Shown here piece after piece: positions 1 to 11,171 of a DNA stretch of 64,000 bases (position 1 is the first letter of the stretch; each line of letters starts with the position of its first letter). The position numbers and the translations under genes were made by a program. Source of the stretch: Cherax quadricarinatus (taxonomy: Eukaryota; Arthropoda; Malacostraca; Decapoda; Parastacidae); NCBI RefSeq assembly GCF_038502225.1, contig NC_091372.1, positions 10,719,290 to 10,783,289 of the forward strand, in the 5' to 3' direction. The notes beneath the pieces were generated by a model. That model saw only the letters and a program-made list of their open reading frames with translations. It did no database searches and was not told where the DNA came from.

Positions 1-3000
1 ATGTTGAGTTGCACACAGTCAGAATCACATTACACTGATGAAGCAAGTCAAAGATTCTCCAAAGAAATGTTTTCAGAACCTCTAATGGAAAAAGAGTCAC
101 AGAGCCTTCTTCCAATGTCAGAGTCTGAGCACCTTAAATGCCACGACACACTATCAAGTAGCGATGAAGATACTCGAAAAGGTGACCAAAGTATCATTGG
201 GAGTATGCCTGCTACCCAGCTTGAAAGAATATGCAAACCAGCACTCCTCACTCAGCCAGATATTGGCCCATTGATCTCCTTACCCATTTCAGGTTCTTCG
301 GAAAGCCAGGAGGTGGAAATGACAGAAGGTAGCAAAGATGAAGTTAAGCCCCTAGAAAAGGTAACACTCAGTGGAGGCACAGTACAAAGTAGCACTGTAG
401 ATGTGTTACCCATATTAAGCTCTCCCTCAGCGCCAGTTGAATCACGACTTCAGATGCCTGATATATGCACACCGTCATCTCAAGACAATCAAGGATCACA
501 GGAAAGTGAATCTGTGTTTGTAAAAGCTTCAAAGGCAGCTAGAGAAAGAATTCAAATGGAAGAGAAAAGGATTGACGAGAAGACAAAAGGTATTTCAAGA
601 GAAAGCTCCTTTGAACAAATAGAAACCAGTGTAAAAGATCATGATATTAAGCTAACAGACAAATCCATTAAGAGTTTTAGTCTTGTAAAAGAAAGCTCCT
701 CTACTCCATCCACACCAGTAAGTGGTTTGGCGTCTTCCCTCTCCTCACAGTCGACTCCAGTCACTAATCAGCCTCACCATAGGTCTTCACAGGGCACTAC
801 CTTATTCTCATCAGGAGACCAAAAAACCACACACATCCCAAGTACCGCTCAAGGCACACCTGATGTTCTGGCAGATGAAACAGACAGTGAGGATGAAGGT
901 CCCTTGCATAGAAAACGAAAAAAGCTTGGTCTTTCAATAAAAGCTAAGCAACCATTAGAAAAATTATCCAAGTCTATATCTGATCAAAGGAAAACCTCAA
1001 CCCCAAACACAAGTCAAGGTATCAGTCCAAATATTTCTGGTGAAGGTACCAGTTACATTGACAAGGAGGTTCAAGGAGGAGAAACTTGTAAATCACGAAA
1101 CATATCACCAGGAGAAGGTATTGCAAATGTGAAATCTTTATTAGTAGTCGGGTCACCAGACAGAGAGAAAGGCAGCCCAGAAGTTATTTCCTCACCAAAA
1201 GGAGGTACAGGCACCCCAGATACAGAACTTCTACCTGATTCTAACACAATATTCACATTTGAGGACTTGGTGAAAGCAGGTTATGTTGAATCTCGACGTT
1301 TTGATTCTGCAATACTGGCTGAGTACATCCATCCATTAACTAAAGAAATAATGAATGTAATTTTTGAAGGAGATAGGGTAGCAGTCTCAAAACTAAATTT
1401 TCAGTCATTAACTGAAATTGGAAGTGGAAGTAGTGGAAGTCGTAGTGGTAGGGTATCAGATACAAGCAACGTTTCTCGAAGTACAGGCTCAGGATACTTT
1501 GGAGACAAGAGTTCCTCCTCATCCAACTCATCACGTCGCATTTCTATGATGTCTACCACTGAATCTTCAAGACTATCCATTGCAAGCGTCCTCACACTGC
1601 CATCTCCACCACGTGTACCAGAGACTAAGGATGCAGCATCTCAGAAGAACATTTCTGAGGATGGAAATTTTGCTATTCCTGCAGCACGTCCTAAAGGTCA
1701 GGCTAGTGGGAGGGAAGTAGACACCATTTCAAAGTCGCCTGAAAAACTACCTTATTATTCTCCATCGAAGATGAAAGAATTACCTAAATATGTAAGTTCC
1801 AAGAATATGGAATCTGCAGTATCTAGTAGTGATGAAATGATAGAAGCAATAGAGCACAGAGGTAGAGGAAGGGTGCATGGCCGTCCTCGCAGTCGTGGCA
1901 GCAAACGGGGAGGTAACCATGGAACTTCAAGAAGTACTCCGGGAAGGGGCAGGGGACGAGGTCGAGGGAGAGGGAGAGCCACACTAAACAAACCACCTCC
2001 TCAGTTAGATGAAGATAATGACTATGATGAGGAATCTCCAGAAGATATTCAGCCTATGACTGGTACTGTATTAACTGATACAGCTGAAAAAAAACTGGTC
2101 ACGAAAGGGGCCGATCCTGTTTCAGACCTGTTTGATTCTCTCCCATCTAACGTATGGAAAATGCTGGAGAACTCTCAGGTTCCGCTATCAGAAGAAGAGG
2201 AAGAAGCATTTGTTGGACAAGGGGGCACAGATGCAGAGAGGCAGCTAGCTCAAGTTTTAAAAAGAGTTCGAGAAGTTGAGTTGCAGGCAGGATTATTAGT
2301 GTTTGCCAGATTCACTGATAATAACTTTTATTCTGCCGTGTTGAAAGAACGGGATGGTGCTGATCGGTGGCATGTGCAGTTTACATTAGACCAGCATACA
2401 GCTTCAGTAAGGGAGGTGTATTTGTTACCCACAGACCTATTGCCAAGGGGACAAACTTGTCATGTACGTCAGAAAACTGAGCATTACTGTGACTCTGGGG
2501 TCGTGATAGGCCATGTTCGTGTTGGAGCAACAGTGTTACACATAGTGGAAACTGATCGTGGAGTAACTCAGCGTGTACCACACTCGCACCTTCTGCTCAC
2601 AAGCCCACAGGCACAGGTTATTCTGCAAGCACGATTGGCTTTCCGTTCATTAGTTGCATCTCCTGGTAGAGACATATCTTTAGATAATATTGTTGCTGGT
2701 AGACGAAGGCGGATACAACCTGAACAGTTTCCATCTCCACGTTCAAAAAAGGTTGATGACAATCTTGATACCAGTGATGCCACGGCTGGTGAATCAGAAG
2801 AATTTGTTTCTTTCTCTGGTAGATCCCTGGGCTCCAGAAAAGCTGCTGCTAAAGGTTCCAAAACTGCCAAAAAACAGGATTTAGCTGTAGTGTCTGAGGA
2901 GAGTGGTAGTGATACTGAAGCTATTCCAGTAAAAAGTCCACCCAAGGGACGAAAACGTCCTGCCACTCCTCGAACGCCTCGCACTCCTCGAACGCCCCGC

Positions 3001-3172
3001 ACTCCTCGAACAGCTCGTACTAGTCAAACCGCAGGAGTAACTTCCAGTGGTTCAACTTTGGAGAAAGAGATTATAAGCAGCAGATTATTAGAAGATCTTC
3101 CCTTACAAGTAACAGCGCTCCAGACAAGTGAAACGCCTCTTACACCACCAAAGAAACGTGGTCGGCAGCCAG
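1..3172 (+). CDS. TP53BP1: 53BP1 homologue, large exon with GAR motif, tandem Tudor and UDR (5' partial)
   Basis: This exon encodes the central part of a 53BP1-type DNA double-strand-break mediator, a nuclear chromatin reader. The frame is open from base 1, so the true start lies upstream. Residues 1-420 are Ser/Thr-rich and low complexity with many SQ/TQ-like sites. A conserved-looking segment follows at about 425-465, where oligomerisation would be expected. An Arg/Gly tract (GAR motif, GRGRGRGRGR) lies near 650-660. The tandem Tudor fold spans about 760-880 (LLVFARFTDNNFYSAVLKE, then VVIGHVRVGATVLHIVETD). It is followed by a UDR-like motif, GRDISLDNIVAGRRRR, at 889-904, the segment that in vertebrates reads ubiquitylated H2A. 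A TPR-rich basic tail and KKRGRQP (possible NLS) end the exon. The donor AG|GTACTT follows base 3172 and leaves phase 1; the frame runs on into the intron to 3258 only by chance. Confidence 0.93.
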
Positions 3173-4226
3173 GTACTTTGCTAGTTATTTACTTCTTATC
3201 CCCAATTAAAAATTTATCAGTATTCTGTTTTTTAACCCTTTCAGGGTCCGTCCCGTAGATCTACGGCTTTACGTTCAGGGTCCAAACCGTAGATCTACGT
3301 CATGAGCTCAGCTCACTCTGATAAAGTGTGAGTGGCACATTTGGGCCTAGATATGAGAGAATACATGTATGTGGTATGTGTGCACCACATAAAACAAATC
3401 CTGCAGCACTCTGTGTATAATGAGAGAAAAAACTGAGACCATGATTTTCGATTAAAACAGTGACTTTGCAGTGTTTTTCCGTATGTTTTTTATAGTTGTA
3501 TTTGCGATTTCTTGGTCTCATTTGATAGAATGGAAGACATATTACTGAAATAGAGATGATTTTGATTGGTTTTAGCACTGGAAATGGCTTGCAACTGAGC
3601 TCAAAGTAGCGGAAATGTTAAATTTTTGCCGATGTTCAGGAGTAAACAAATGACCTCACACGTCTAATACACGCCAGCTGGTGGGTCTAATATACATTCA
3701 CAAATGTGGTGATGATAATTATACAATTATTACAATATTGCATAACAGTAAATCTTCTATTTTTTGGTGTGAATAAACATTCATTATGTGAATAAAAAAT
3801 CAAAATGGAATTTATTTGTGAAGCCTCAAAACGTAACTAATGAACAGAGGAAATGTTAGTTTAGTGCCAGGAATACCTACATTGTTTATTCTGGACCTTA
3901 TTTTGAAATTGGAATATTTTGAACTTTGTGTTAAATTGGCCAAATTACCAACTTCTGATCACTTTATTTTGTAGTTGAAACAGTTGACTGGGCGATTTAT
4001 TGTGCTCAATCGATATAATAGAAGTAATACTAGTGAAATAGATAAGAATTTGGTCAACTGGAATAATGTAATTGGCCTAAAATGGGAGTCAAAGTCGGCA
4101 AAATCGCTGATTCGTAAATATCGCTGATACATCAAAATTCGCAAGAGCATAATTTCATCAATTTTCCATCAAATTTCATACTTTTTGTTTTATTACCTTC
4201 ATAAAAAGATTCTCTACCATTTCATA

Positions 4227-5551
4227 CTCTCATGATCTCCGCAATCCTTCCATTTATAGAATGGTCACTGATATTAGTAGACATTCTTTATTTGTTCGCC
4301 GCCCCTGTTTACTCCGTCCCTTCTCTCTTCGCCTTCATTAGCTCTTGTCTTCTCTTCAACTACCACCTTTCTATGTACATGTAGCATCTCACTTTTCCCA
4401 ACCCCCCTGGGAAGTTCCAGCTGTTCGAGTCTGTTCTTTCTCTTTCCCTTGCTCGAAAGCCCAACTGTCTACGGTCGCTTCCCGCTCTCTTTTTCTTGAC
4501 CACTTTCACTCTCATTCTCATGCCATTGCTGTGTACACAGATGGCTCGAAGTCTTCTGACGGCGTAGGATTCGCAGCAGTGTTTCCGGACAGCGTCGTAC
4601 AAGGGCATTTACTATCTTCGGCTAGTATTTTTACTGCTGAATTGTATGCCATCCTTACAGCACTTATCCGTATTGCATCTATGCCTGTGTCATCATTTGT
4701 GGTTGTCTCAGACTCCCTTAGTGCTTTACAGGCTATACACAAATTTGATACACCTCGCCCCTTAGTCCTCCGTATCCAACTTTGGCTACGCCGCATCTTT
4801 ACCAAGCATAAAGATATCGTTTTTTGTTGGGTCCCTGGTCATGTTGACGTACAGGGCAATGAACAGGCAGATACTGCTGCGCGGTCAGCAGTACATGACC
4901 TACCAGTTTCATGTAGAGGTATTCCATTTACGGACTATTTTGCTGCAATATCTTCCCAACTTCACACCCGTTGGCAACAACGTTGGTCTACTATGCTCGG
5001 CAACAAACTTCAATCTATTAAACTGAGTATAGGTTACTGGCCGTCTTCTTATCACCAGTGTCGAGGTTGGGAGACTACTCTCTCCCGTCTTCGCATTGGC
5101 CATACTCGTCTTACTCATGGATATCTCATGGAGAGGCGCCCTGCTCCTCTCTGTGAGAATTGCCAAGTTCCATTATCAGTCAGCCACATTCTGTTGGACT
5201 GCCCACTTTATCAACGAGCACGCAGAATTTACCTCCGTCGTCGTCTTCGCTCTGCTGCTCTCTCTTTACCTTCCCTTCTCACTGATGGACCCACCTTTCA
5301 TCCAGACTCTCTCATTGACTTTTTGACAACAACTGACTTACTTCACAAATTCTGATACCTTCAGCCCTTTCTACTTCAATCTCTTGCTACCCTCTACCCC
5401 CGTACTATCCCCTGCCCCGCTGTTTTCTGTAATCTACTGATCATCCCTCCCCCCTTCTGCCACCCAATACCCTCGCTTCCTTCCCTACCCTGCAGCGCTG
5501 TATAGCCCTTGTGGCTTAGCGCTTCTTTTTGATGATGATAATAATAATAAT
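4227..5551 (+). mobile_element. 5'-truncated I-like LINE 3' end with TAA tail
   Basis: This fragment holds the RNase H and C-terminal part of a non-LTR retrotransposon. It ends in a GATGATAATAATAAT-type tail and is flanked by the 11-bp duplication ACCATTTCATA (4216-4226 and 5552-5562), so it is one insertion event. It interrupts the piggyBac-like element; the second copy of that element has the uninterrupted site. The 3' UTR (about 5500-5525, CTTGTGGCTTAGCGCTTC) resembles the 3' end of the SINE-1 family. Confidence 0.85.
4345..5355 (+). pseudogene. LINE ORF2 remnant: RNase H domain and zinc-knuckle-like C-terminus
   Basis: The frame gives 336 residues. RNase H motifs appear in order: YTDGSKSSDGVGFA (first Asp), AELYAILTAL (Glu), VVSDSLSALQAI (second Asp) and WVPGHVDVQGNEQADTAA (His and last Asp), so all catalytic acids are present. 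A Cys/His segment, CENCQVPLSVSHILLDCP, follows near 275-292 and is typical of I and Jockey group LINEs. The endonuclease and reverse transcriptase are missing because of 5' truncation, and the frame begins at a non-ATG codon just after an in-frame stop. It cannot act on its own. Confidence 0.8.
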
Positions 5552-5646
5552 ACCATTTCATAAGAAAAAAATAAATTTTTTTTTTGAAAATTCTTGGACA
5601 CTGGGGCACCACTTCAGATTTTGGCCTTGGACCCTGAAGGGGTTAA

Positions 5647-5985
5647 CACGGCCATTTCCCACTATGGCAGGGTGACCCAAAAAGAAAGGGAAAAAACCCA
5701 AAAGAAAGAAAAAACTTTCATCATTCAACACTTTCACCATCACTCATACATAATCATTGTCTTTGCAGAGGCGCTCAGATACGACAGTTTAAATGTCCCG
5801 CCAAACTGCCAATATCCCAAACCCCTCATTTAAAGTGCTGGCATTGTACTTCCCATTTCCAGGACTCAAGTCTGGCTAAAAAGTTTCCCTGAATCCCTTC
5901 ACAAAATATTACCCTGCTCACACTCCAATAGCTCATCAGGTCCCAAAAACCATTCACTCCTATCTAACATGTGCACGCATGCTTA
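5647..5985 (-). repeat. RTE-like LINE 3' end, solo fragment
   Basis: This matches the 3' UTR of the RTE-like LINE at 58750-61120 read on the minus strand, including GCAGGGTGACCCAAAAAG, the GCAGAGGCGCTCAGATACGA box and the CCAAACTGCCAATATCCC box. It begins directly after the right TTAA of the piggyBac-like element. From 5986 to 6176 I see only AT-rich sequence. Confidence 0.7.
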
Positions 5986-6176
5986 TACTACTACTAAATT
6001 TCTTATAATAAATTTATTATCTTCTGCAGTTCTTGTAAAATTACTTATTTAGAATAATACAGTACTTATGTTGTATCAATTTTCTCTGCTGCACCTCTAA
6101 AATGCCCCATTGCAAATATTGAAAAAAAATTATTTACAGTATTAAGGAATAATTTTTGTGGCAGTTTTGTACAGTG

Positions 6177-6460
6177 CAGCCTCTCCTCACTTAACAAGAG
6201 AGTTCCATTTCTAAGACCACGTCAGTAAATGAATTCGTCACTAAGTGAGGAACATACTATAATAGTACTTGGTGTCAACCATTTATAACATTTCTGGTAT
6301 ATTTTTAAATGTTTAAACAGTAGCGTAGTGTATGTTGTAATAAACAGAATAGAGGAAATCAGCTCTAATATACATTATTTAGGTATGCATACTGGTCAGA
6401 GAGCCCGTCGTAAGTCCGAGTCGTCGGTAAACGAGAATGTCGCTAAGTGACGAGAGGCTG
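6177..6460. mobile_element. MITE family A, copy 1
   Basis: The terminal inverted repeats are CAGCCTCTCCTCACTTAA and its degenerate complement CGCTAAGTGACGAGAGGCTG, flanked by TA on the right. The interior shares blocks with the copy at 52737-53051 (the 'accagaaatgttataaatgg' region, in opposite orientation). There is no coding capacity. The TA target is as in Tc1/mariner MITEs. Confidence 0.7.
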
Positions 6461-6477
6461 TATATAGAAACAAGTAC

Positions 6478-7570
6478 AATGCAACCCTGGTTTTCGAACT
6501 TAATCTGTTCCAGAAGGTTGTTCTAAAACCGAAACGTGTGAAAACTGAATCAATATTTCCCATGAGAAATAATGTAAATACAATTAATCCGTTCCAGACA
6601 CCCAAGAAGATTCACAAAAAATTCATTTTTTAAAGAATATGACACTAATATCAAATCTACGGCTTATTTATCTGTCACAATTTATCTAATATGACATAAA
6701 CAATATAAATAACATAGAAACCTGAAATACACTCTAGAATGAATAAAATATGTCATTAAGTATGTGGCTAGTGGTAGTGGAGGTGGAGAGTTTGTTTGGA
6801 GGCAGGACAAAATGCTCCTGCTATATGACACTAATATCAACTCTGTGGCTTGTTTATCTATCTCAATTGATCTAATATGACATAATATAACAACATAAAA
6901 ACATGATATATAGTACTCTAGAATGAATAAAATGTCATTACGTATGTGGAGTGGTGGAGGTGGTGGTGGTGGTGGGTTTATAAGGACCGCTGACAGCATA
7001 AGCCGTACATATAGTGTTGGTGGTGGCGGCGGTGTTGTCACTGGCCTTATATACCTCAAACAACAATGGAGGAGTTAGTTTTGTGTTGTCATTTTCCTAT
7101 CACTTAATCACTTAACTTGCTTGCTACACTGTTAATGCTACACTTTATCGCTGGCTGGTGCTATAGCCTTTATCGACTCTTGCTACTTTGGTATCATACA
7201 TATCATAGAATTGCTGAAGAAGGCGCATTCTCCCCTCTCTCTCAGCCCTTTACCAAAGGGCTGGCTGGCACTAGGAACTTTCTTTGGGCCCATGGTGGCT
7301 TATTTCGCACTCACAATTAATAAACGCGCACCAGAAACGAGGGATTACTGTACTACAAAATGTTTTGGAGTGAGCGAAGTAATGCTCACTCGCCCAGTGA
7401 CAGAGGCCTACTGAGACACGTAGTGGCGGTGTCCCCAGGCGGGCAGATGCATGTAATACATCCGATTGCCGGATCAAGGTCCGATATCCGGAACAAAATT
7501 TCGCACAAAAAACGATCCTAAAACCGAAACGTCTGATAACTGGAGCATGTGAAAACCAGAGTTCCACTGT
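6478..7570. mobile_element. Internally deleted Tigger/pogo derivative
   Basis: The ends resemble the Tigger termini at 21917 and 26772: an ACCCTGGTTTTCGAACTTAA-type left end and CATGTGAAAACCAGAGTTCC at the right. Sequence at 7280-7300 matches the region around a Tigger transposase start codon (GGGCCCATGGTGGCTTATTT on the plus strand, the gene being on minus), so this is a deletion derivative of a full element. The middle holds two diverged direct repeats (about 6645-6800 and 6820-6975) with GTG-rich runs. Confidence 0.65.
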
Positions 7571-8276
7571 AGTCTTAATTTTCAATAATGTGCTGCAGCT
7601 TAACATAATAGTTGCTAAGGATTATGAAGTGTAGATTGTATGGAAAGTCTTGTTGTGGTAGGTGTCTTCTGGGCCTCTGCAGGTGTTGAGTGTGATTCTC
7701 TAGCATGAGTGTCCAGCAGTAGTCAACCATCAAACTGATCGTCAAGTTTCCCTGATATCTCTTCTCCATAATGGCTCTTGTCTTGGTGAAATTGTTCACT
7801 GTGGGATTCTGTTTTGCAGAAACTGTATGTGTGGGAGCAAAAATAAGTTCAGATTTGAAGTGTCCCAAAATTAGCTAGAGGCTTGTTTTTTAAATGGACT
7901 GAAACCAGTGTTGGCCATTGTTTAATAAAAGTCAGAACAGCTCAGTGCTGTTCAGGATGAACCAAAACATCCAGGGTTCTTTCTCAGATTTATAGGTTAC
8001 TTGTGAATAATGCATTATTTTATGACTAGCAGTTTTTTTGTTTTTATTATTATGAAGATTCTGTCTGATACTGAATGGGAGTAGTTGAGAGACAGTCCAA
8101 ACTAGTGCATTGACAAATTTTGCTAACGTTCTTCAACTTTATGAGTTACTAAAAGATAAACCTGTATAAAAGAAATTTCTTGTTGGCTCTTGTTTATGGT
8201 TTTGAGTTTTTAAAACTATGCCCATTTGAGCATTAAAAAGAAAACTGGTATAGTACAATCTCACTAAGTTATATGT
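7571..8276. other. Intronic sequence without recognised features
   Basis: I see no exon with matching phase, no terminal repeats and no homology to the other repeat families in this window. Short open frames here have no recognisable motif. Confidence 0.4.
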
Positions 8277-8402
8277 TAAGGATCTCTTCAAGGGATTGAT
8301 GCCAGTGGAGTTTCTTGATTCAAGGAATTGGATTAAACTGATGACCTCCCATATCTCGGATGCCATGTGATCCCCGCAGATTTAGCTCCTCTTCGTGAAT
8401 GT
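8277..8402 (+). repeat. SINE-1 family copy (diverged)
   Basis: It follows the SINE-1 consensus seen at 54163-54325: TTCAAGGGATTGATGCCAGT, a GATTCAAGGAATTGGA block, then a CAGATTTAGCTCCTC box equivalent to GGGTTTAGTGCTTCC. It is old and lacks a clear TAA tail. Confidence 0.5.
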
Positions 8403-8415
8403 GACTGTAGCGTGT

Positions 8416-8574
8416 GAAAGATATTCATTGAAGTATATATAATAGTAACTAGGGAGGGAGAGAGAGGTATTTGCACATATGAGGTAAGTGTTTAACTTGT
8501 TTCCAGTTGTAATGATTTTCACTGGGTCTCTAGAATTTGTGAAAGATATTCATTGTATATGTAAAAGTAACTAG

Positions 8575-8614
<40 letters not shown>

Positions 8615-8690
8615 AGGTATATACACATGTAGGGTAAGTGTTTAACTTGTTTCTATTTGCATTGATTTTCACATGGTCTCTGACCCTTTT
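8416..8690 (+). repeat. Two-copy tandem duplication with GA expansion
   Basis: About 125 bases are repeated in tandem (8416-8531 and 8538-8690). Shared blocks are GAAAGATATTCATTG, AGTAACTAGG and GTGTTTAACTTGTTTC, with an AGAG tract between them. In the second copy the AGAG run has grown to about 30 bases (8577-8607). Confidence 0.7.
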
Positions 8691-8935
8691 GAAGTGTTTA
8701 AAATGGCTTATTTTTCAGTATTTGATCTTGATGTTTAATGAGGCTTATTTGTACCGGACTTTGTACATGCTTCACGTGTGTGTATTGAACCTTTTCCTGG
8801 TGCTTTCATCCACAGTCTGCTTATTCTGCTCTCTCTTCTTGTCATTCTCTTGCATCCATTCCTTAATTCACCAGTCATTATTATCTAACATTGTGGACAT
8901 AGTTACTAACACACTACGTATCTCCCAACTTGCAG

Positions 8936-9112
8936 TGTCATCTTTCGCTTCCTCGAATACGGAGACAATAGACAATATCTCTGCTTATTTAGAAGCTTCC
9001 ACACCCACCATTACTATCATCGAACCTGTAGTAATCTCTCACAAACGTGGAGTGTCTCCAGAACACACTCCTCTTCTTGGCTCCCAGTGTTTGACTGTTG
9101 CACAAGATGCTG
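8936..9112 (+). CDS. TP53BP1: Probable 53BP1 exon (symmetric phase 1-1, possibly alternative)
   Basis: The acceptor CCCAACTTGCAG precedes 8936, and the donor G|GTAGGA follows 9112. The 177 bases read 2 + 58 codons + 1, so the exon starts and ends in phase 1 and joins both the 3172 donor and the 12235 acceptor without a frame change. The product is Ser/Thr/Pro-rich (SSFASSNTETIDNISAYLEA, VISHKRGVSPEHTPLLG), like the disordered linker between the Tudor region and the BRCT repeats in 53BP1. Because it is symmetric it could be skipped. No domain is recognised, so the call rests on splice sites, phase and open frame. Confidence 0.6.
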
Positions 9113-9460
9113 GTAGGAGTGTTACACCATGTGCGGTCATTCATATTCGCTGTGCTAGTATAATAGTAGTGTCCTGCTTTCTGCCCATAGGTTCCATGTC
9201 ATGTTTTATATATTGCTGTCACATACTGACTTCTCGTGCAGCACCTGGTTTATAGCCCTCTTTTGTTTCGTTACCTTTAATTTAAAAAAAGAAAATCCCT
9301 TTGTTTTGCAAGGTTCTGGTAGGAGTGTTGAACCACATGGTCATTCATACTCGACTGCCTTAGTGATACAGTAGTAGCGGGCTGCTTCCAACTGCTCATA
9401 GGGCCCTTGTCTTGTGTGTTACTCCAAAGTACTGACTGCTTGTATCCCACCTAGTTCCTA
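9105..9460 (+). repeat. Local duplication of an exon end and donor
   Basis: Sequence from about 9105-9250 (GATGCTGGTAGGAGTGTT onward) recurs at about 9312-9460 (GGTTCTGGTAGGAGTGTT), sharing GGTCATTCATA, CTGCCCATAGG-like and TACTGACTTC-like blocks. The second copy carries a duplicate of the donor GGTAGGAGTGTT. Confidence 0.65.
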
Positions 9461-9714
9461 GCTTTATTTTGTTCTGTTAGCTTTGTCAGTTTTACAGTGG
9501 AACATTTAAGAATGCAGAGGAATTTTTTGGCTAGTTTTAAATATTGACCTTTCCCTATTTTTGCCTTGGTCTAAAAGAAACTTTGTGACGGTGCCTAGAC
9601 TCCGATTCGTCACTGTGTGAGTGTGGAAGACTTCTCTTGTGGCTCTGAATTGGTCATAACTGTTGTATACCTGTGACCAGTTTTGAGGCTTCAACCTGAG
9701 GCCAGGCTTCCTTG

Positions 9715-10068
9715 ATAAGAAAGAAAGATGTGCAACAGTTAGGTACCTTTATTTTGAAATGTTTCGCCTACATAGTAGGCTCCTTCACTCAAGTACAAGG
9801 GAGGCAGCAGAAGCAGGAGAGATGTAAAGACAATGTAATCAGTCCATCACCCTTGAAGACTTAGTTTTGAGGTGGCCAATCCCTCAGTCTTGAGAGGAGT
9901 TTTGCAAAAAAACTGATTACATTGTCTTTACATCTCTACTGCTTCTGCTGCCTCCTCTGTACTCGACTGAAGAAGCCTACTGTGTAGCCAAAATGTTTTG
10001 GGATAGAGTTACCGGTCTCACGTGTGTCTTACTTATCAACTTTTTGGTATTATATACCATCATCATAT
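9715..10068. mobile_element. Palindromic hammerhead-like element, family 2
   Basis: It is flanked by the 13-bp duplication CCAGGCTTCCTTG (9702-9714 and 10069-10081). Two inverted arms surround a central loop near 9840-9910 (AAAGACAATGTAATCAGT paired with ACTGATTACATTGTCTTT). Each arm carries a hammerhead-like box near its outer end: AGCCTACTATGTAGGCGAAA on minus (9762-9783) and CTGAAGAAGCCTACTGTGTA on plus (from 9967). The core CTGATGA is altered to CTGAAGA or worse, and the right GAAA box is mutated, so activity is doubtful. Confidence 0.7.
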
Positions 10069-10080
10069 CCAGGCTTCCTT

Positions 10081-10175
10081 GTTCACTGCTTAGTCATTCC
10101 CCAGTTACTGTATGATCCCCTCTGGGTTTAGTGTTACCCCACCAGTAGCGATTCCTCGCTGAGAGTATAATTTCT
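10081..10175 (+). repeat. SINE-1 family fragment
   Basis: TTACTGTATGATCCCCTCTG followed by GGGTTTAGTG matches the 3' part of the SINE-1 family. It abuts the right target duplication of the palindromic element. Confidence 0.4.
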
Positions 10176-10314
10176 AATTAAGATGCTGTCAGTAGCTTCT
10201 TGCTTGTAACTGATCTGTTGCACTGGTTTGTGAGTGGCTGCCATCTCTTGTTGCTCTCCTTATCCTTCTAAATGCAATATATACACAACTAGCACTGCTT
10301 GTTTTCTCCCAGTA

Positions 10315-10519
10315 CAGTGGACCCCCGGTTTACGATATTATTTCATTCCAGAAGTATGTTCAGATGCCAGTACTGACCGAATTTGTTCCCATAAGGAATA
10401 TTGTGAATTAGATTAGTCCATTTCAGACCCCCAAACATACACATACAAACACACTTACATAAATACACTTACATAATTGGTCGCATTATGAGCTGATCGT
10501 AAACCGGGGGTCCACTGTA
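10315..10519. mobile_element. MITE family B (Tigger-type ends), copy 1
   Basis: This 205-bp element has inverted ends CAGTGGACCCCCGGTTTACG and CGTAAACCGGGGGTCCACTG, flanked by TA (10313-10314, 10520-10521). It is nearly identical to the copy at 49826-50028. It is non-coding and was probably mobilised by a Tigger/pogo transposase such as the one at 50646-52442, whose right terminus also ends GGGGGTCCACTG. Confidence 0.88.
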
Positions 10520-10582
10520 TACACCAACCTTTTTTGTCTGCATTGCTCATTGTTTCCCACAAGTTTCATGCTTTTTATGGTT

Positions 10583-10595
10583 GTTATTATTATTA

Positions 10596-10640
<45 letters not shown>

Positions 10641-10750
10641 TTACATGTAACACAATACTTGATTTTTTTTCCCACAAACTGGCTGCATCCCACCAAGCCA
10701 GGGTAACCTAAAAAGAAAAATGAAAGTTTTTCTTTTTTTAAATTTAGCAC
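10583..10750. repeat. (ATT)n microsatellite and RTE-type 3' tail fragment
   Basis: An uninterrupted ATT run lies at about 10590-10640. At 10667-10750 is a minus-strand tail fragment (ACAAACTGGCTGCATCCCAC, then CAGGGTAACCTAAAAAG) of the SINE-2/RTE 3' end family. Confidence 0.7.
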
Positions 10751-11171
10751 CTAATAATAGTCTTATTGTTTATTATTATGCTGTTTGAATGTTTCTCATG
10801 TGCCTCCATTATGATAATACATTTATTAAAGTTACAAAATAAGTTTAAGGTTGATCATGGTCCTTATCAGATAATTATTCATTATTTGGAGCATTTATAT
10901 TTAAAAATGCAATTCAATTTTTTATTAATATTTCCACTTACTTATCACCTAATTTTTTATATTAGAGATTGTCTATCCAAATCTCAGTTATTGACTTTTC
11001 AATTCATTCTGCATTTTTCTTAAATGTACTGGATTTTTGTTAAATGTACTGTAGTGTTGTTTTAAGCCAGAGATGTACCACTGTTCCAGTCACCAAATAA
11101 TATGTAAAGTACGTTAAGCAGTGCACAGTTTATAAGCTGAGCAAAGCCAGTAGAAGGTATTTGGTGCCACA

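Larger units (their letters stand above)
3236..5642. mobile_element. piggyBac-like non-autonomous element, copy 1, with nested LINE
   Basis: The ends are inverted repeats CCCTTTCAGGGTCC and GGACCCTGAAGGGG (13 of 14 match), flanked by TTAA at 3232-3235 and 5643-5646, the target duplication of piggyBac superfamily elements. Without the LINE inserted at 4227-5551 the element is about 1.1 kb, the same size and sequence as the copy at 16499-17568. No transposase is seen, so it is a non-autonomous derivative. It starts 63 bases downstream of the 53BP1 exon. Confidence 0.8.

Noticed and set aside
2568..3002. 144-residue minus-strand frame within the 53BP1 exon
   Set aside because: It is an antisense shadow of the Tudor/UDR coding region, with a VRG repeat that merely mirrors the TPR codons.
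6682..7059. Pro-rich minus-strand frame
   Set aside because: The prolines come from GTG/GGT simple repeats within a deleted Tigger derivative.
8638..9255. 205-residue frame with an apparent membrane N-terminus
   Set aside because: The hydrophobic start is translated T-rich intron; the useful part is the internal stretch 8936-9112 with splice sites.
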